Notes: generated by a model from the letters alone, not told the origin. Counted from the stretch's first letter, positions 40,698 to 49,621 are shown. The stretch: DNA of 64,000 nt from JADKAV01 sp963769435 (GCA_963769435.1 CAVYLN010000002.1:1178001-1242000); one strand, 5' to 3'. Program-made: numbers and translations.

Positions 40698-42071
40698 TCA
40701 CCCGGCCAACGCACTGAGTTCGGCAAGCCCCGATTCGATTCCCGCGGCCAGTACCTCGACATCGGGCACCCGGTCGTAGTCGGCGGTGATGCCGCAACAG
40801 ATCTGTCCGTTGTAGGACACGATCGCGACGGTGATCAACTGGTTCATCCCCAGCGGCACGTATCCGAGCATCCGCTGCAAGGGCCTGCCGAGCATGTACA
40901 ACTGCTTCTGCGGCCCGGGCACGTTAGTGGTGATCGTCGCCACCGCAGGCTGGGGCGTGCGGGCCGCCAACCTACCCGCCGCCGCGTAGAGCGCCGGCGG
41001 CACGAAGACCGCGTTCTCAAGTAACGAATCCAGACCCTCGACGGTCCCGCTGCGCTTCGCGCTGGCCATCTGCTGGCGTATGGCTTCGTAGCGGGTCAAC
41101 GGGTTGGCCAGTCCCACCGGCATGTCCGCGAACATGACGGCCACCTCGTTCCCACCCTTCGGAGCGTCCTGCGGCCGCGTCGACACCGGCACCATCGTGC
41201 GCACGAACGCGTGCTCGGGCAGGCTCGGTTCGCGTCCCAGCAGGAACTCCCGGTACCCCGCGGTGATGGCTGCGAGGATGACGTCGTTGACGGTGCCGCC
41301 GAGCGCCGTCTTGACGCGTTTCACCTCATCGAGGTCACCGTCCGCCCAGGCCCAACGCCGATGCGGACCGGGCTGCCCGAGCAGGTGGTCCTCGGTGTGG
41401 GCCAGGGTCTCCCCGATCCGCAGAGTCCCGACCACGGCAGCCGCAGCGCTCATGACCGCATCCCGGGGCGACCCGAGATCGGCGGCCAGATGTCGCAGTC
41501 GACCCAGTGGATTGCGCACCGTGTCCACCAGCGCCCCCGAGATCACCTCCACGGCGCTCGGCGGCGGGGAGGGCTGCCACGATGACGGTTCGGTCTCGGC
41601 AACCTCGGGGGACTCGTCGAGGATCGTCTCCATGATGTCCGCACCGGACAGGCCGTCGACCATCGCGTGGTGGACCTTGTTGAGGATGGCGAAGCGGTCG
41701 TCGGCCAAGCCCTCGATCAGCCACATCTCCCACAACGGCCGGTGCATGTCGAGCCGATGCCCCAGCAGCCGGCCAGCCAGCGCCCGTAGTTGCTCCCGGT
41801 CCCCCGGGTGCGGGACCGCGGTGTGACGGACGTGGTATTCGAGGTTGAAGTGCACGTCGTCCTGCCACGTGGGCATTCCGAGGTTCAGCGGCACCTCGCG
41901 GATCACCTGGCGGTACCTCGGCAACCTGTCCAGGCGCCCGGCCACGTGCGCGAGGAGGTCCGGGTAGTCCGGCGCGGGGCCTTCGAAGATGAGCAGTGAC
42001 CCGATGTGCATGGGCAGGTTGTCCCGTTCCAGCACGACGAAGGTGTCGTCCAGCACGCTGAGTCTGTCCAC
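40698..42071 (-). CDS. Wax ester synthase/diacylglycerol acyltransferase
   Basis: A 457-residue WS/DGAT. The catalytic motif HHAMVDG (HHxxxDG) is present and the C-terminal NVPGPQKQLYMLGRPL matches the family. It makes triacylglycerol or wax esters from acyl-CoA at the membrane or lipid droplet. It is the first gene of a run with two patatins and DUF2252, consistent with storage-lipid synthesis and breakdown. TAGGCT lies 6 nt upstream of the GTG start. Confidence 0.93.
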   Translation of the reverse strand: MDRLSVLDDTFVVLERDNLPMHIGSLLIFEGPAPDYPDLLAHVAGRLDRLPRYRQVIREVPLNLGMPTWQDDVHFNLEYHVRHTAVPHPGDREQLRALAGRLLGHRLDMHRPLWEMWLIEGLADDRFAILNKVHHAMVDGLSGADIMETILDESPEVAETEPSSWQPSPPPSAVEVISGALVDTVRNPLGRLRHLAADLGSPRDAVMSAAAAVVGTLRIGETLAHTEDHLLGQPGPHRRWAWADGDLDEVKRVKTALGGTVNDVILAAITAGYREFLLGREPSLPEHAFVRTMVPVSTRPQDAPKGGNEVAVMFADMPVGLANPLTRYEAIRQQMASAKRSGTVEGLDSLLENAVFVPPALYAAAGRLAARTPQPAVATITTNVPGPQKQLYMLGRPLQRMLGYVPLGMNQLITVAIVSYNGQICCGITADYDRVPDVEVLAAGIESGLAELSALAG

Positions 42072-42077
42072 ACCGCC

Positions 42078-42083
42078 AGCCTA
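42078..42083 (-). promoter_or_regulatory. -10 box TAGGCT
   Basis: It lies 6 nt before the GTG of the WS/DGAT gene. Confidence 0.55.
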
Positions 42084-42148
42084 GGTCGGGGGGTGCTCTT
42101 CGCGCTCGGTCTTCGGCGATGCCCACGCAAGAGACATCGCGACCGCAA

Positions 42149-43777
42149 CTACGCCGGGCCGACCCGTGGCACGACGGTCCGCAGCACCACCGCGGAGTCG
42201 GGGAACAGGGTGGTTCGGCCCGCGCCGACGGCCACCTGCCCGGTCTCGACGAGCAGGTCGCCGGAGTAGCGCACCGTGGTGGGCGCCTCGCCCAGGTTCG
42301 CGAGCACGATCAGATCGTTGCGCCGGTAGCCGAGCACACCGGGCGGGAGTGCTTCGAGCAGGGCCAGCGAGCCCTCCCGCAGCGACGGGCTCTCGCGGCG
42401 CAGGGCGAACAACCGGCGGTAGAGGTTCAGCATCGAATCGGGCTGCTCATCCTCGGCCGCCACGTTGACGCTGCGGTGGTCCGGGTTGACCGGCAGCCAG
42501 GGCTGCACCCCTGGTGGGCAGAACCCCGCGTTCACGCCGCCGTCCCATTGCATGGGGGTGCGCATCTCATCCCGGTTGAGGCGTTCGGGCATGCGGTCGG
42601 TGATGAACTGTGGCACCCGCCGGTAGACGGTGGCGGCCACCGGGTCCAGGGCGTCCTTGAACCGCAACGGGGTGTTGCTCATCCCGATCTCCTGACCCAT
42701 GTACACCGTGGGCACCCCGCGCAGGGTCAGCAGGATCACCGCCAGGACGCGGGCCTTGTTCCGGTCGCCACCCACCCGGTCGATCGTCCGGGACCGGTCG
42801 TGGTTCTCGAGCACGTAGGTGGGTTGCTGCGGCGCGGGGAAGTTCCGCTCGAAATCCGCGATCGTGCGCGTGAACCATTCGGCGTCGTAGGAGTAGGTCA
42901 GGAAGTCGAAGAGGAAGACGAGATTCAGGCCGTCATCGTCACCGAGGAAAGCGCGCAGGACCTTCGCCGGTCCGAACACCTCGCCCAGGAGCACCCGGTC
43001 GCCCGGGTACTCGTCGACCACTGCGCGCAGCTCTTTGGCCAGGCGGATGTTGTCCGGGGTGTTCTCCGTGTGGATCCGCTCGGTGAGCCGCGGGAAGCCG
43101 TTGTACATCCGCGGACGCACCGGGTTGTTGGTCAGGGCCGGGTCCTTCATGATCGTCCCGAAGATGTCCAGCCGGAAGCCGTCCACCCCCTTGTCCAGCC
43201 AGAAACGGACCGAGCCGAACATCGCTTCCTTGACCGCGGGATTGCGCCAGTTGAGGTCGGGCTGGAACGGCAGGAACGAGCACAGGTACCACTGCTTGCG
43301 GATGGGGCTGTACTGCCAGGCCGACGTGAACTCCATCGCCGACTTCCAGTTGTTCGGGGGGCGCTTGCCGTGTTTCCCGCGGCCATCGGCCCAGATGTAC
43401 CAGTCGGCCTTCGGGTTGGTCCGCGACGACCGCGAGCGCTGGAACCACGGGTGCTGGTCGGAGGTGTGGTTGAGGACCAGGTCGAACATCACCCGCAGGC
43501 CACGCGCGTGGGCCTCGTCGATCAGGCGCTGCGCGTCCTGGAGGGTGCCGTACTCGGGCGCCACGTCCTCGTAGTCCGTGACGTCGTAGCCGAAGTCCAT
43601 CTGCGGACTCGCGAAGAACGGCGACACCCACACCGTCTCCGCGCCGAGGTCCTTGATGTAGTCCAGTCGGTCGATGATGCCGGGCAGGTCCCCGACACCA
43701 TCGCCGTCGGAGTCCGCGAAGGAGCGCGGGTAGACCTGATAGATGCTGGTGGACTGCCACCACGGCGACTCGGGCAC
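42149..43777 (-). CDS. GH13 alpha-glucosidase, intact
   Basis: A 542-residue GH13 enzyme with PWWQSTSIYQVYPRSFADSD at the start. Catalytic Asp in VDGFRLDIF, Glu in LLGEVFG and Asp in ENHDRSR are all present. It matches oligo-1,6-glucosidase/alpha-glucosidase. No signal peptide is seen, so it acts in the cytosol. The GTG gives a start just before the family block. It is a paralogue of the 5.1-6.8 kb gene, with different motif neighbours. Confidence 0.92.
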   Translation of the reverse strand: MPESPWWQSTSIYQVYPRSFADSDGDGVGDLPGIIDRLDYIKDLGAETVWVSPFFASPQMDFGYDVTDYEDVAPEYGTLQDAQRLIDEAHARGLRVMFDLVLNHTSDQHPWFQRSRSSRTNPKADWYIWADGRGKHGKRPPNNWKSAMEFTSAWQYSPIRKQWYLCSFLPFQPDLNWRNPAVKEAMFGSVRFWLDKGVDGFRLDIFGTIMKDPALTNNPVRPRMYNGFPRLTERIHTENTPDNIRLAKELRAVVDEYPGDRVLLGEVFGPAKVLRAFLGDDDGLNLVFLFDFLTYSYDAEWFTRTIADFERNFPAPQQPTYVLENHDRSRTIDRVGGDRNKARVLAVILLTLRGVPTVYMGQEIGMSNTPLRFKDALDPVAATVYRRVPQFITDRMPERLNRDEMRTPMQWDGGVNAGFCPPGVQPWLPVNPDHRSVNVAAEDEQPDSMLNLYRRLFALRRESPSLREGSLALLEALPPGVLGYRRNDLIVLANLGEAPTTVRYSGDLLVETGQVAVGAGRTTLFPDSAVVLRTVVPRVGPA

Positions 43778-43829
43778 GTCTGCGATTCTGCTCCGGCCCG
43801 TCCCGGCACCGCAACGCGGCGTCCCCTCA

Positions 43830-43972
43830 CCTCCAACTTCCCGCACTCACCCGAAGCCGACTTCCTGTGAATGCGAGGAGTTGGAGGTTTTGTGTCCTGT
43901 TTGTCAGGGTTTGACGGGTTGTGCCCCTCCATCTGCACGCGGACCGACGCCGTCGCCGCGCGAAGTTGGAGG
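43830..43972. repeat. GTTGGAGG-type inverted repeats in intergenic space
   Basis: The 243 nt between the alpha-glucosidase and the MFS gene hold no gene. CCTCCAACTTC (43830-43840) is the exact inverse of GAAGTTGGAGG (43962-43972). A near copy GAGTTGGAGG lies at 43878-43887. The core resembles the GAGGTTGGAG repeats at 27.7 kb. Confidence 0.6.
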
Positions 43973-44020
43973 ACCCGTGTCCCGCTCCGCCGTTGTGGCC
44001 GGGGACTTCGTCGTCCTCCG

Positions 44021-44976
44021 TCACGGCTCCGCGCCGATACGGATCATGAAGAAGACGACCACCGCAGCGGCGAACAGCAGCGCGGCGCCGACGTAGAACC
44101 CACGGGTGAAACCGTGGGTCAGGGCATCCGGCATTACCTGCGGTCCAGCCGCCGCGTTGGCCACCAGGTAGGCGGACGTGGCGGTGACCGCCACCGTGTT
44201 CATGAGTGCCGTGCCCAGCGAGCCACCGACCTGCTGGCTGGTGTTGATCATCGCGCTCGCGACCCCGGCGTCGTGATGGTCGACGCCGTGCAGGGCAACC
44301 GACGCGGTCGGGATGAACACGAACGCCATGCCGACGCTCATGATCACCATGGCGGGCAGCACGTGCGTCAGGTAGGCCGAATCGGCCTGGAGCTGGGCCA
44401 GCAGGACCATTCCCACACCTCCGGCGATCAGACCGGGGATCATCAACGGGCGAGGGCCGACCCTCGGCAGCAGGTTGGACGCGACCCCGGCGCCGAGGAT
44501 GATCCCGATGCTGAAGGGCAGGAAGGCGAAGCCGGCGCGGACTGGCGAGTAGCCGAGGATCGTTTGCAGGAATATGCCCAGGAACAAGAACATGGCGAAC
44601 ATCCCGGCCCCCACCATCAGCGAGGAGATGTAGGCACCCGCCCGGTTCGAGTCGCGGATCACGCGCAGCGGCAACAGCGGGTGCGACGAACGACCCTCGA
44701 TCACGAAGAACGCGACCAGCAGAGCGGCGGCCAGCGCGACCACATCACGCGGCATCGGGGTGCGCCAGTCCCGAGTCCGCCGGCGCCGCTTTCGTGAAGC
44801 CGTACACCAGCGCCAACAGACCACCGGTCACAGTGATGGCACCCGGGAGTCGTGGAGGTGTCTGCGTGCGCCTTCGACTCACGGACAAGACGCACCGCCA
44901 GCAAGGCCGAGATGCTCGCGATGGAGGTGTTCACCGCCAGGCACGACCGCCACGCAAGGTACTCGGCGTGCGTCAC
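44021..44976 (-). pseudogene. DHA2-type MFS transporter, 5'-truncated and frameshifted
   Basis: The C-terminal two-thirds of an EmrB/QacA-type drug exporter. The first residues AWRSCLAVNTSI match the sequence before helix 6 of this family, so about 170 residues with helices 1-5 are missing. Later parts include GAITVTGGLLALVYGFTKA, HPLLPLRVIRDSNRAGAYIS and GVASAMINTSQQVGGSLG. Two +1 breaks near 44852 and 44780 are each repaired by removing a G. A GTG at 44976 overlaps the stop of the small membrane gene. Confidence 0.75.
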
Positions 44977-45290
44977 AGCAACAGAGCCACCACGCCAAGC
45001 ACAGCCTGCGCGAGGACGACCAACATCGTGACCCCGGCGACGATCATCGGAACCTTGGCCCGGTCGTCGCCCTCCGCGAGACCCCGCCTTCCGATCAGCA
45101 GCGACGCGACCAGAGGTGACAGCAGGATCAGCGTCCCGATCCCGCCGGCGACCGCGATCGCCGACATGGCGGGGTTGTCCGGGTCGTCCGCCAGCAGTGT
45201 CAACAGACCCTCACCAACCACAATCGCCACCGGGAACGCTATTGCCAGAAACCCCAGCGCAACCCACGACGAAACAGTCCAACGACTCAT
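44973..45290 (-). CDS. Small three-helix membrane protein
   Basis: A 105-residue protein starting MSRWTVSSWVALGFLAIAF. Three hydrophobic segments are seen, including IGTLILLSPLVASLLIG and IVAGVTMLVVLAQAVLGVVALL. No family was recognised. The stop overlaps the GTG start of the truncated MFS gene. Confidence 0.6.
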   Translation of the reverse strand: MSRWTVSSWVALGFLAIAFPVAIVVGEGLLTLLADDPDNPAMSAIAVAGGIGTLILLSPLVASLLIGRRGLAEGDDRAKVPMIVAGVTMLVVLAQAVLGVVALLL

Positions 45291-45404
45291 CGCGCACCCC
45301 GCCTCCAGGGTACGCCGCCCGAGGTAGAAGCGACCGCTGAATGCACTACCGGGGCGTGCTGGTCGGGAATCGCTGCTGGGCGGCACGACACCCCTGCGGG
45401 GCGC

Positions 45405-45410
45405 TAGCCT
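45405..45410 (+). promoter_or_regulatory. -10 box TAGCCT
   Basis: It lies 7 nt before the ATG of the exported protein at 45.4 kb. Confidence 0.55.
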
Positions 45411-45417
45411 CCGAGTC

Positions 45418-46389
45418 ATGAACCGGCCTGCCGCCATCATCGGCACCACTGTCGTCCTAGCCCTGCTCGGCACACCCGCGGTGGCGGCCCCGTACCCAGT
45501 TCCGGATGCCAAGTCCGAGTTGCTGGCATCCGTCACCGCGACCAACGCGGCCCCCAGCTACCAGTACCGGGACAACAACCTCGGCTGGACGTCTGCCTAT
45601 AACGCGGTCGGTCAGTATCAGGAGATCGACGTCGATGAGCAGCGGGTGTTCGATGGGATCGGCAACTTCCATGAGATCGGGTGGCCGTCGGACCGGGTGC
45701 GTCGCAAGGTGCAGAGCCCGGACTACCTGGACAACCCGTCCCTGCAGTGGGAACTCACCGTGGGGGCGAACCCCTACGAGTTCCCGCAATGGCCTGACAT
45801 CCTCACCGACCGTCTCGGCCGTCTCGACGGTGTCGCCAACCTGGACTTCATCACGGTGGCCGACAAGTCGACCTCCGGCACCGACACCGTCTACCGCGTC
45901 GGCGACGGCGACGCCTTCGAGTACGTCTACACCGTCGATGCCACCGGCCGCATCACGCGCCTGGAACTGACCCGCGGGAACCGCATCCCGGAGACCGGCA
46001 AGTACCAGACCTGGCAGTACGTCCCAGTGGTGGTCACGCAACCGCCGGCAGACACTGTGCTCCCGATCGCCACCGTGCGCCGGGCGATCCAGGCAGCGAC
46101 GCTGAACGCCACCATCAAAGCCCTGGCCAAGGACTCCGCGGCCACCGGCAACCGACTGCGCCAGCGCCTGCGCAAACTCCGGATCTGGACGAAGGAGGCC
46201 GTGGGACTCGAGAACGCATCCGGCGACGGCAGCGAGGACGAGCCGATCCCCCGCCACGTGCGGATCAGGGTGAAGAACGTCCCCGGCGGGGTACGGATCT
46301 TCCGCAAGAACCCGTACACCGGCACCCGACACGAGTGGCGGATCGGCAAGCGTGGGTCGACCTGGAAGGCCTACAAGACGCAGCCGTGA
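45418..46389 (+). CDS. Exported protein with C-terminal PGGV-NPYT motif (second)
   Basis: A 323-residue protein with signal peptide (TVVLALLGTPAVAAPYPVP). The central part has YRVGDGDAFEYVYTVDATG and other beta-rich segments. The C-terminus reads VRIRVKNVPGGVRIFRKNPYT, a motif shared with the 33.0-34.1 kb exported protein. No catalytic motif was found. TAGCCT lies 7 nt upstream of the ATG. Confidence 0.7.
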   Translation: MNRPAAIIGTTVVLALLGTPAVAAPYPVPDAKSELLASVTATNAAPSYQYRDNNLGWTSAYNAVGQYQEIDVDEQRVFDGIGNFHEIGWPSDRVRRKVQSPDYLDNPSLQWELTVGANPYEFPQWPDILTDRLGRLDGVANLDFITVADKSTSGTDTVYRVGDGDAFEYVYTVDATGRITRLELTRGNRIPETGKYQTWQYVPVVVTQPPADTVLPIATVRRAIQAATLNATIKALAKDSAATGNRLRQRLRKLRIWTKEAVGLENASGDGSEDEPIPRHVRIRVKNVPGGVRIFRKNPYTGTRHEWRIGKRGSTWKAYKTQP

Positions 46390-46398
46390 ACCCGCCAC

Positions 46399-46893
46399 TC
46401 ACCAACCGGTGGCACCGTCCAGCGATTCGCGCAGCAGGTCCGCATGGCCGTTGTGCCGGGCGTACTCGGCGATCACATGCAGGTATACCCACCGCAGGCT
46501 GATGTCATCGCCACGCGGACCCTTGGCCAGAGCGTCCAACGGAAGGTCCGCCACCGCGTCGCGGGCCGCGGCCACCTCAGTTCGGTAGATCTCGAGGTCG
46601 TCCTCCCAGCGCGCCGGGTCGGTGCCGTCGAAATCCAGATCCGGATTCTCCTTGGTGTAGTTGAGCATCGGAAGCCGCATGCCGCACATGTGCTGGCGGA
46701 ACCACCAACGCTCCACCCCCGCGAGGTGCCGGACGAGCCCCTGCAGCGACAGCGTCGACGGTGGCACCGCCCTGGTCGCGAGTTGCTCGCCGGACAGATC
46801 GGCGCACTTCTCCAGCAGCGTCTCGCGGTGGAAGTCGAGGAAGCCGTCCAGCATCTCGCGCTCGGGGCCGGTGCGCGGGGGTATGGGTCGCAT
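46399..46893 (-). CDS. DinB family protein (DUF664)
   Basis: A 164-residue four-helix protein. It has the DinB/DUF664 features FHRETLLEKCADLSGEQL, LVRHLAGVERWWFRQH and HVIAEYARHNGHADLLRE, the last two carrying the His residues that bind metal. Members often act as mycothiol- or bacillithiol-dependent transferases (family knowledge). TACCCT lies 6 nt before the ATG. Confidence 0.88.
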   Translation of the reverse strand: MRPIPPRTGPEREMLDGFLDFHRETLLEKCADLSGEQLATRAVPPSTLSLQGLVRHLAGVERWWFRQHMCGMRLPMLNYTKENPDLDFDGTDPARWEDDLEIYRTEVAAARDAVADLPLDALAKGPRGDDISLRWVYLHVIAEYARHNGHADLLRESLDGATGW

Positions 46894-46899
46894 GCGCCC

Positions 46900-46905
46900 A
46901 GGGTA
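46900..46905 (-). promoter_or_regulatory. -10 box TACCCT
   Basis: It lies 6 nt before the DinB ATG. Confidence 0.55.
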
Positions 46906-46930
46906 GCCGCGGTGACACAGGCTTCGAGCC

Positions 46931-47833
46931 TCAGCGCCGGGGACCGGGTAGACGCATTCGAGGGCCGCGGCGAGGCGGGGTCACCCGCGAGAGTTCGATC
47001 ATCCGCACCGCGCGGTGACGGTGTCCGGCATAGGGGGCGAGCAGTTCCAGCATGTCGGCGTCGGTGCCGTCTGTGTGCCCGGTCAGAGCGAATGTGACGT
47101 TGCGCGCGAGGTGGTAGTCACCGACACTGACGGCATCTGCATCGCCCAGTGCCCGGGAGCTGATCTCGGCGGCGGTCCACGGACCCACCCCCGGGATCCT
47201 CGTCAGCAGCTCCCGGCCCTCAGCCGCGGGCAACGCCTCGGCCCGCGTCAGGACCTGGGCCCGCGAGGCGAGCTCCCGGATGGTGACGATGCGCTGGACG
47301 TCCACTCCGTATCTGCGCCAGTCCCAGGACGGGACCCGCAGGACGGCTTCCGGCCCCGGTGGCACCCTCATCCCCTCCGGGCACGGACCCGGCGCCGGGT
47401 CCCCGTGCTCGACCACCAGTGACCGCCAGGCCCCGCGAGCCTCCACCCCGGTGACCCGCTGTTCCAGAACCGCCGCCAGTGCGACCTGCCAGGTGAGCAG
47501 CGCGCGGGGCACCCGGACCACCGCACCGTACTTGCGCCACTGCGTCTCTATCAGCGGATGTTGCGGCACGAAGCCGGTGGCGTCGTCGTGGGTACCGAGC
47601 AGGTCGCCGAGATGCTGCTGCGCCCACTGCGCGCCGTCGCCCCAGGCATGGCCCACCACACCCTGAGCCGTTGGGCGCAGGTTGATCGTGAACGCTCCCT
47701 GGGCTCCCATCCCAGTCAGCCAGAGATCACCTCCGGGACCATAGCGATACGCGGGATCGCCGGCGCCGCGGCTGAGCACGCCCAGCATGGCCCGCAGGTC
47801 GCGTCGCTGGGAGCAGTGCAGTTCCACACTCAT
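46931..47833 (-). CDS. DNA-3-methyladenine glycosylase-like (HhH-GPD)
   Basis: A 300-residue protein with an HhH-GPD domain. The hairpin is LLTRIPGVGPWTAAEI and the catalytic Asp is in SVGDYHL. It matches the AlkA family, which excises alkylated bases. The start MSVELHCS was chosen because its ATG overlaps the lipoprotein stop by 4 nt (ATGA). The frame is intact. Confidence 0.85.
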   Translation of the reverse strand: MSVELHCSQRRDLRAMLGVLSRGAGDPAYRYGPGGDLWLTGMGAQGAFTINLRPTAQGVVGHAWGDGAQWAQQHLGDLLGTHDDATGFVPQHPLIETQWRKYGAVVRVPRALLTWQVALAAVLEQRVTGVEARGAWRSLVVEHGDPAPGPCPEGMRVPPGPEAVLRVPSWDWRRYGVDVQRIVTIRELASRAQVLTRAEALPAAEGRELLTRIPGVGPWTAAEISSRALGDADAVSVGDYHLARNVTFALTGHTDGTDADMLELLAPYAGHRHRAVRMIELSRVTPPRRGPRMRLPGPRR

Positions 47834-48579
47834 GACAGGCCGCATTGCCGCGCGTAGAGCGCGTGGAGTCGAGCCCGCATCCGGGGTCCCACCCCGAGCG
47901 CATACGTTCCCGTCCGGCCGTCGGGCAGCGTGACCGTGACGTCGAAGACGGTTCCTTGCTTGTCCTCCGCCAGGGCGTGCGCCTCGCAACGGTTGGGCCG
48001 TAGGCGCACCTCCGGAGTGCGGGTGGGGTCCCCGGGCGAGGCGGCCAGCGCCCCCGGATCGCGGGGCGCGAAAAGGATCGTGGTGTCGATGTCGCCGATC
48101 ATCGCCGGGCCGGGGGTGGTCACGACCCGTATGCCGTCGTCGGTCACCGCCCGGACACCGATGACCGCAACCTTGTCCACGTCCTGCTCGAAGCATGCCT
48201 GCTCGGTGTAGGCGGCGACCTGGCCCAGGGTGTCCGGAGCGTCGAGCACGAGGTCCGTACCGTCAACGGCCAGCGTGACATTCTCGGTGCCCGTGCCGTC
48301 GCAGATCGGTGGCGGCAGATCGACCTTCAGGTCCACGGCGGAACGCGGCGGGATGTCCACGGGCTCGTCCCAAACGGCCGGGCCGTACAGCCGCCCGGAA
48401 TCCAGTTGGGCACGACCCACCGTGACGGGCTCCGGACCGCCGTTTCGCACCTGGATCTCCAGCTTGTCCGCGGGGGTGTCGCTGCGCGTCTGGTAGAGCG
48501 ACACGGTCAGATCGGTGGCGGGCGGGCCGGCACAGGCCGCCAGGCACAGAGCCATCCCGAAAGCGGTCACGCGCCACAC
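47830..48579 (-). CDS. Lipoprotein of unknown function
   Basis: A 249-residue protein starting with GTG. The signal FGMALCLAACAG ends in a lipobox (LAAC). The mature part has several Cys residues (PPPICDGTG, EQACFEQDVDK) and a beta-rich fold. No family was recognised. The stop is coupled to the glycosylase start. TACGTT lies 7 nt upstream. Confidence 0.7.
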   Translation of the reverse strand: MWRVTAFGMALCLAACAGPPATDLTVSLYQTRSDTPADKLEIQVRNGGPEPVTVGRAQLDSGRLYGPAVWDEPVDIPPRSAVDLKVDLPPPICDGTGTENVTLAVDGTDLVLDAPDTLGQVAAYTEQACFEQDVDKVAVIGVRAVTDDGIRVVTTPGPAMIGDIDTTILFAPRDPGALAASPGDPTRTPEVRLRPNRCEAHALAEDKQGTVFDVTVTLPDGRTGTYALGVGPRMRARLHALYARQCGLS

Positions 48580-48586
48580 GCAGCCG

Positions 48587-48592
48587 AACGTA
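48587..48592 (-). promoter_or_regulatory. -10 box TACGTT
   Basis: It lies 7 nt before the GTG of the lipoprotein at 47.8-48.6 kb. Confidence 0.5.
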
Positions 48593-48606
48593 CCCCACGG
48601 GCCGAC

Positions 48607-48612
48607 TACCGT
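48607..48612 (+). promoter_or_regulatory. -10 box TACCGT
   Basis: It lies 6 nt before the DUF302 ATG and 15 nt from the opposing -10 box of the lipoprotein gene, so divergent promoters sit back to back. Confidence 0.55.
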
Positions 48613-48618
48613 TGGGCC

Positions 48619-49014
48619 ATGAGCCAAGGACCAACCATCACCATGTCCGTACCTTTCGACGACGCGGTCGCCGCGACGCGGGAGGCGCTGGCCGCCGAGG
48701 GGTTCGGCGTTCTGACTGAGATCGACATGCAGAAGACCATGAAGGCCAAGCTCGGCGAGGAGTACCCCCCGACCCTGATCCTGGGCGCCTGCAACCCCAC
48801 GTTCGCGCACAAGGCCATGGGCATCACCGCGCAGGTCGCCACCCTCGTCCCCTGCAACGTCGTGCTCCGCGAGACGCCGAGCGGTGTCACGGTGGAGACC
48901 GTCGATCCCGCCATGCTGGTCGACGCGACCGAGGCACCGGATCTGGCCCCGCTGGCCGAGGACCTGCGAGCGAAGCTGGATCGCGTGTTCGCCACTCTGG
49001 CCGATCAGGGCTAG
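48619..49014 (+). CDS. DUF302 family protein
   Basis: A 131-residue protein with VPFDDAVAATREALAAEGFG, LILGACNPTFAHKAM and LVPCNVVLRE. These match DUF302, a small fold of unknown function. It ends 4 nt before the acpS start, so the two are probably cotranscribed. TACCGT lies 6 nt before the ATG. Confidence 0.88.
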   Translation: MSQGPTITMSVPFDDAVAATREALAAEGFGVLTEIDMQKTMKAKLGEEYPPTLILGACNPTFAHKAMGITAQVATLVPCNVVLRETPSGVTVETVDPAMLVDATEAPDLAPLAEDLRAKLDRVFATLADQG

Positions 49015-49018
49015 CCGG

Positions 49019-49381
49019 ATGCTCGCCGTTGGGACCGACATCGTCCGCGTCTCCCGGCTGGAGAAGTATGCCGACGAGGAACACGACTCGTTCCTCCGGC
49101 GGGTGTTCACCCCGCGGGAGGTCGACCTTAGCGCCGGCAGAGCCTCGTCGCTGGCAGGTCGCTGGGCGGCCAAGGAGTCCGTGCTCAAGGCGCTGGGCTG
49201 CGGCATCGGTGATGTTCCGCTCACCGACGTGGAGATCATCACCGGCGACGACGGCCGGCCCACGCTCCACCTGCGTGGCCGCGCCGCCGAGTGGGCGCAC
49301 ACGGCCGGGCTGACCGACTGGCAGGTGTCGATCTCCCACGACGGCGACTACGCCGTGGCGATGGTCGTCGCGTCAGGCTGA
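49019..49381 (+). CDS. acpS: Holo-acyl-carrier-protein synthase
   Basis: A 120-residue AcpS-type phosphopantetheinyl transferase. GTDIVRV near residue 5 holds the metal-binding Asp and WAAKESVLKAL near 50-58 holds Glu53. It moves 4'-phosphopantetheine from CoA to Ser of ACP. It is convergent with and overlaps the ACP gene by 9 nt, so the enzyme and its likely substrate lie tail to tail. Confidence 0.93.
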   Translation: MLAVGTDIVRVSRLEKYADEEHDSFLRRVFTPREVDLSAGRASSLAGRWAAKESVLKALGCGIGDVPLTDVEIITGDDGRPTLHLRGRAAEWAHTAGLTDWQVSISHDGDYAVAMVVASG

Positions 49382-49621
49382 TCCCCGCGCCACCAGGTAC
49401 GCCACGGCGGCGTTCACGGAGTCCAACTGGTCGTAGTCGTCCTCGGGGATGTCGGCATCGATGGCCTCGGAGACCGCGGACACGTACGCCAGGAAATCCA
49501 TCGAGTCGAGGTCGGCGCCGTCACGCAGCGACGTGCTGGGATCGAACTCGTCGGGGTCGATCTCCGGGGCGACGTCTGCCAGCGCCGCCTGCACGATCTC
49601 GCGGGCTTGGGTCTCATTCAT
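49373..49621 (-). CDS. Acyl carrier protein
   Basis: An 82-residue acidic carrier. The phosphopantetheine site is ADLDSMDF with Ser40. It is the last gene of a coupled operon with lipoyl E2, E1 and acyl-CoA synthetase genes; its start overlaps the E2 stop by 4 nt. It is not next to fatty-acid synthase genes, so it is more likely a dedicated carrier for this operon (inference). Confidence 0.92.
   Translation of the reverse strand: MNETQAREIVQAALADVAPEIDPDEFDPSTSLRDGADLDSMDFLAYVSAVSEAIDADIPEDDYDQLDSVNAAVAYLVARGSA

Noticed and set aside
42119..43870. Plus-strand frame of 583 codons opposite the GH13 gene
   Set aside because: Antisense shadow of an enzyme with three catalytic residues in place.
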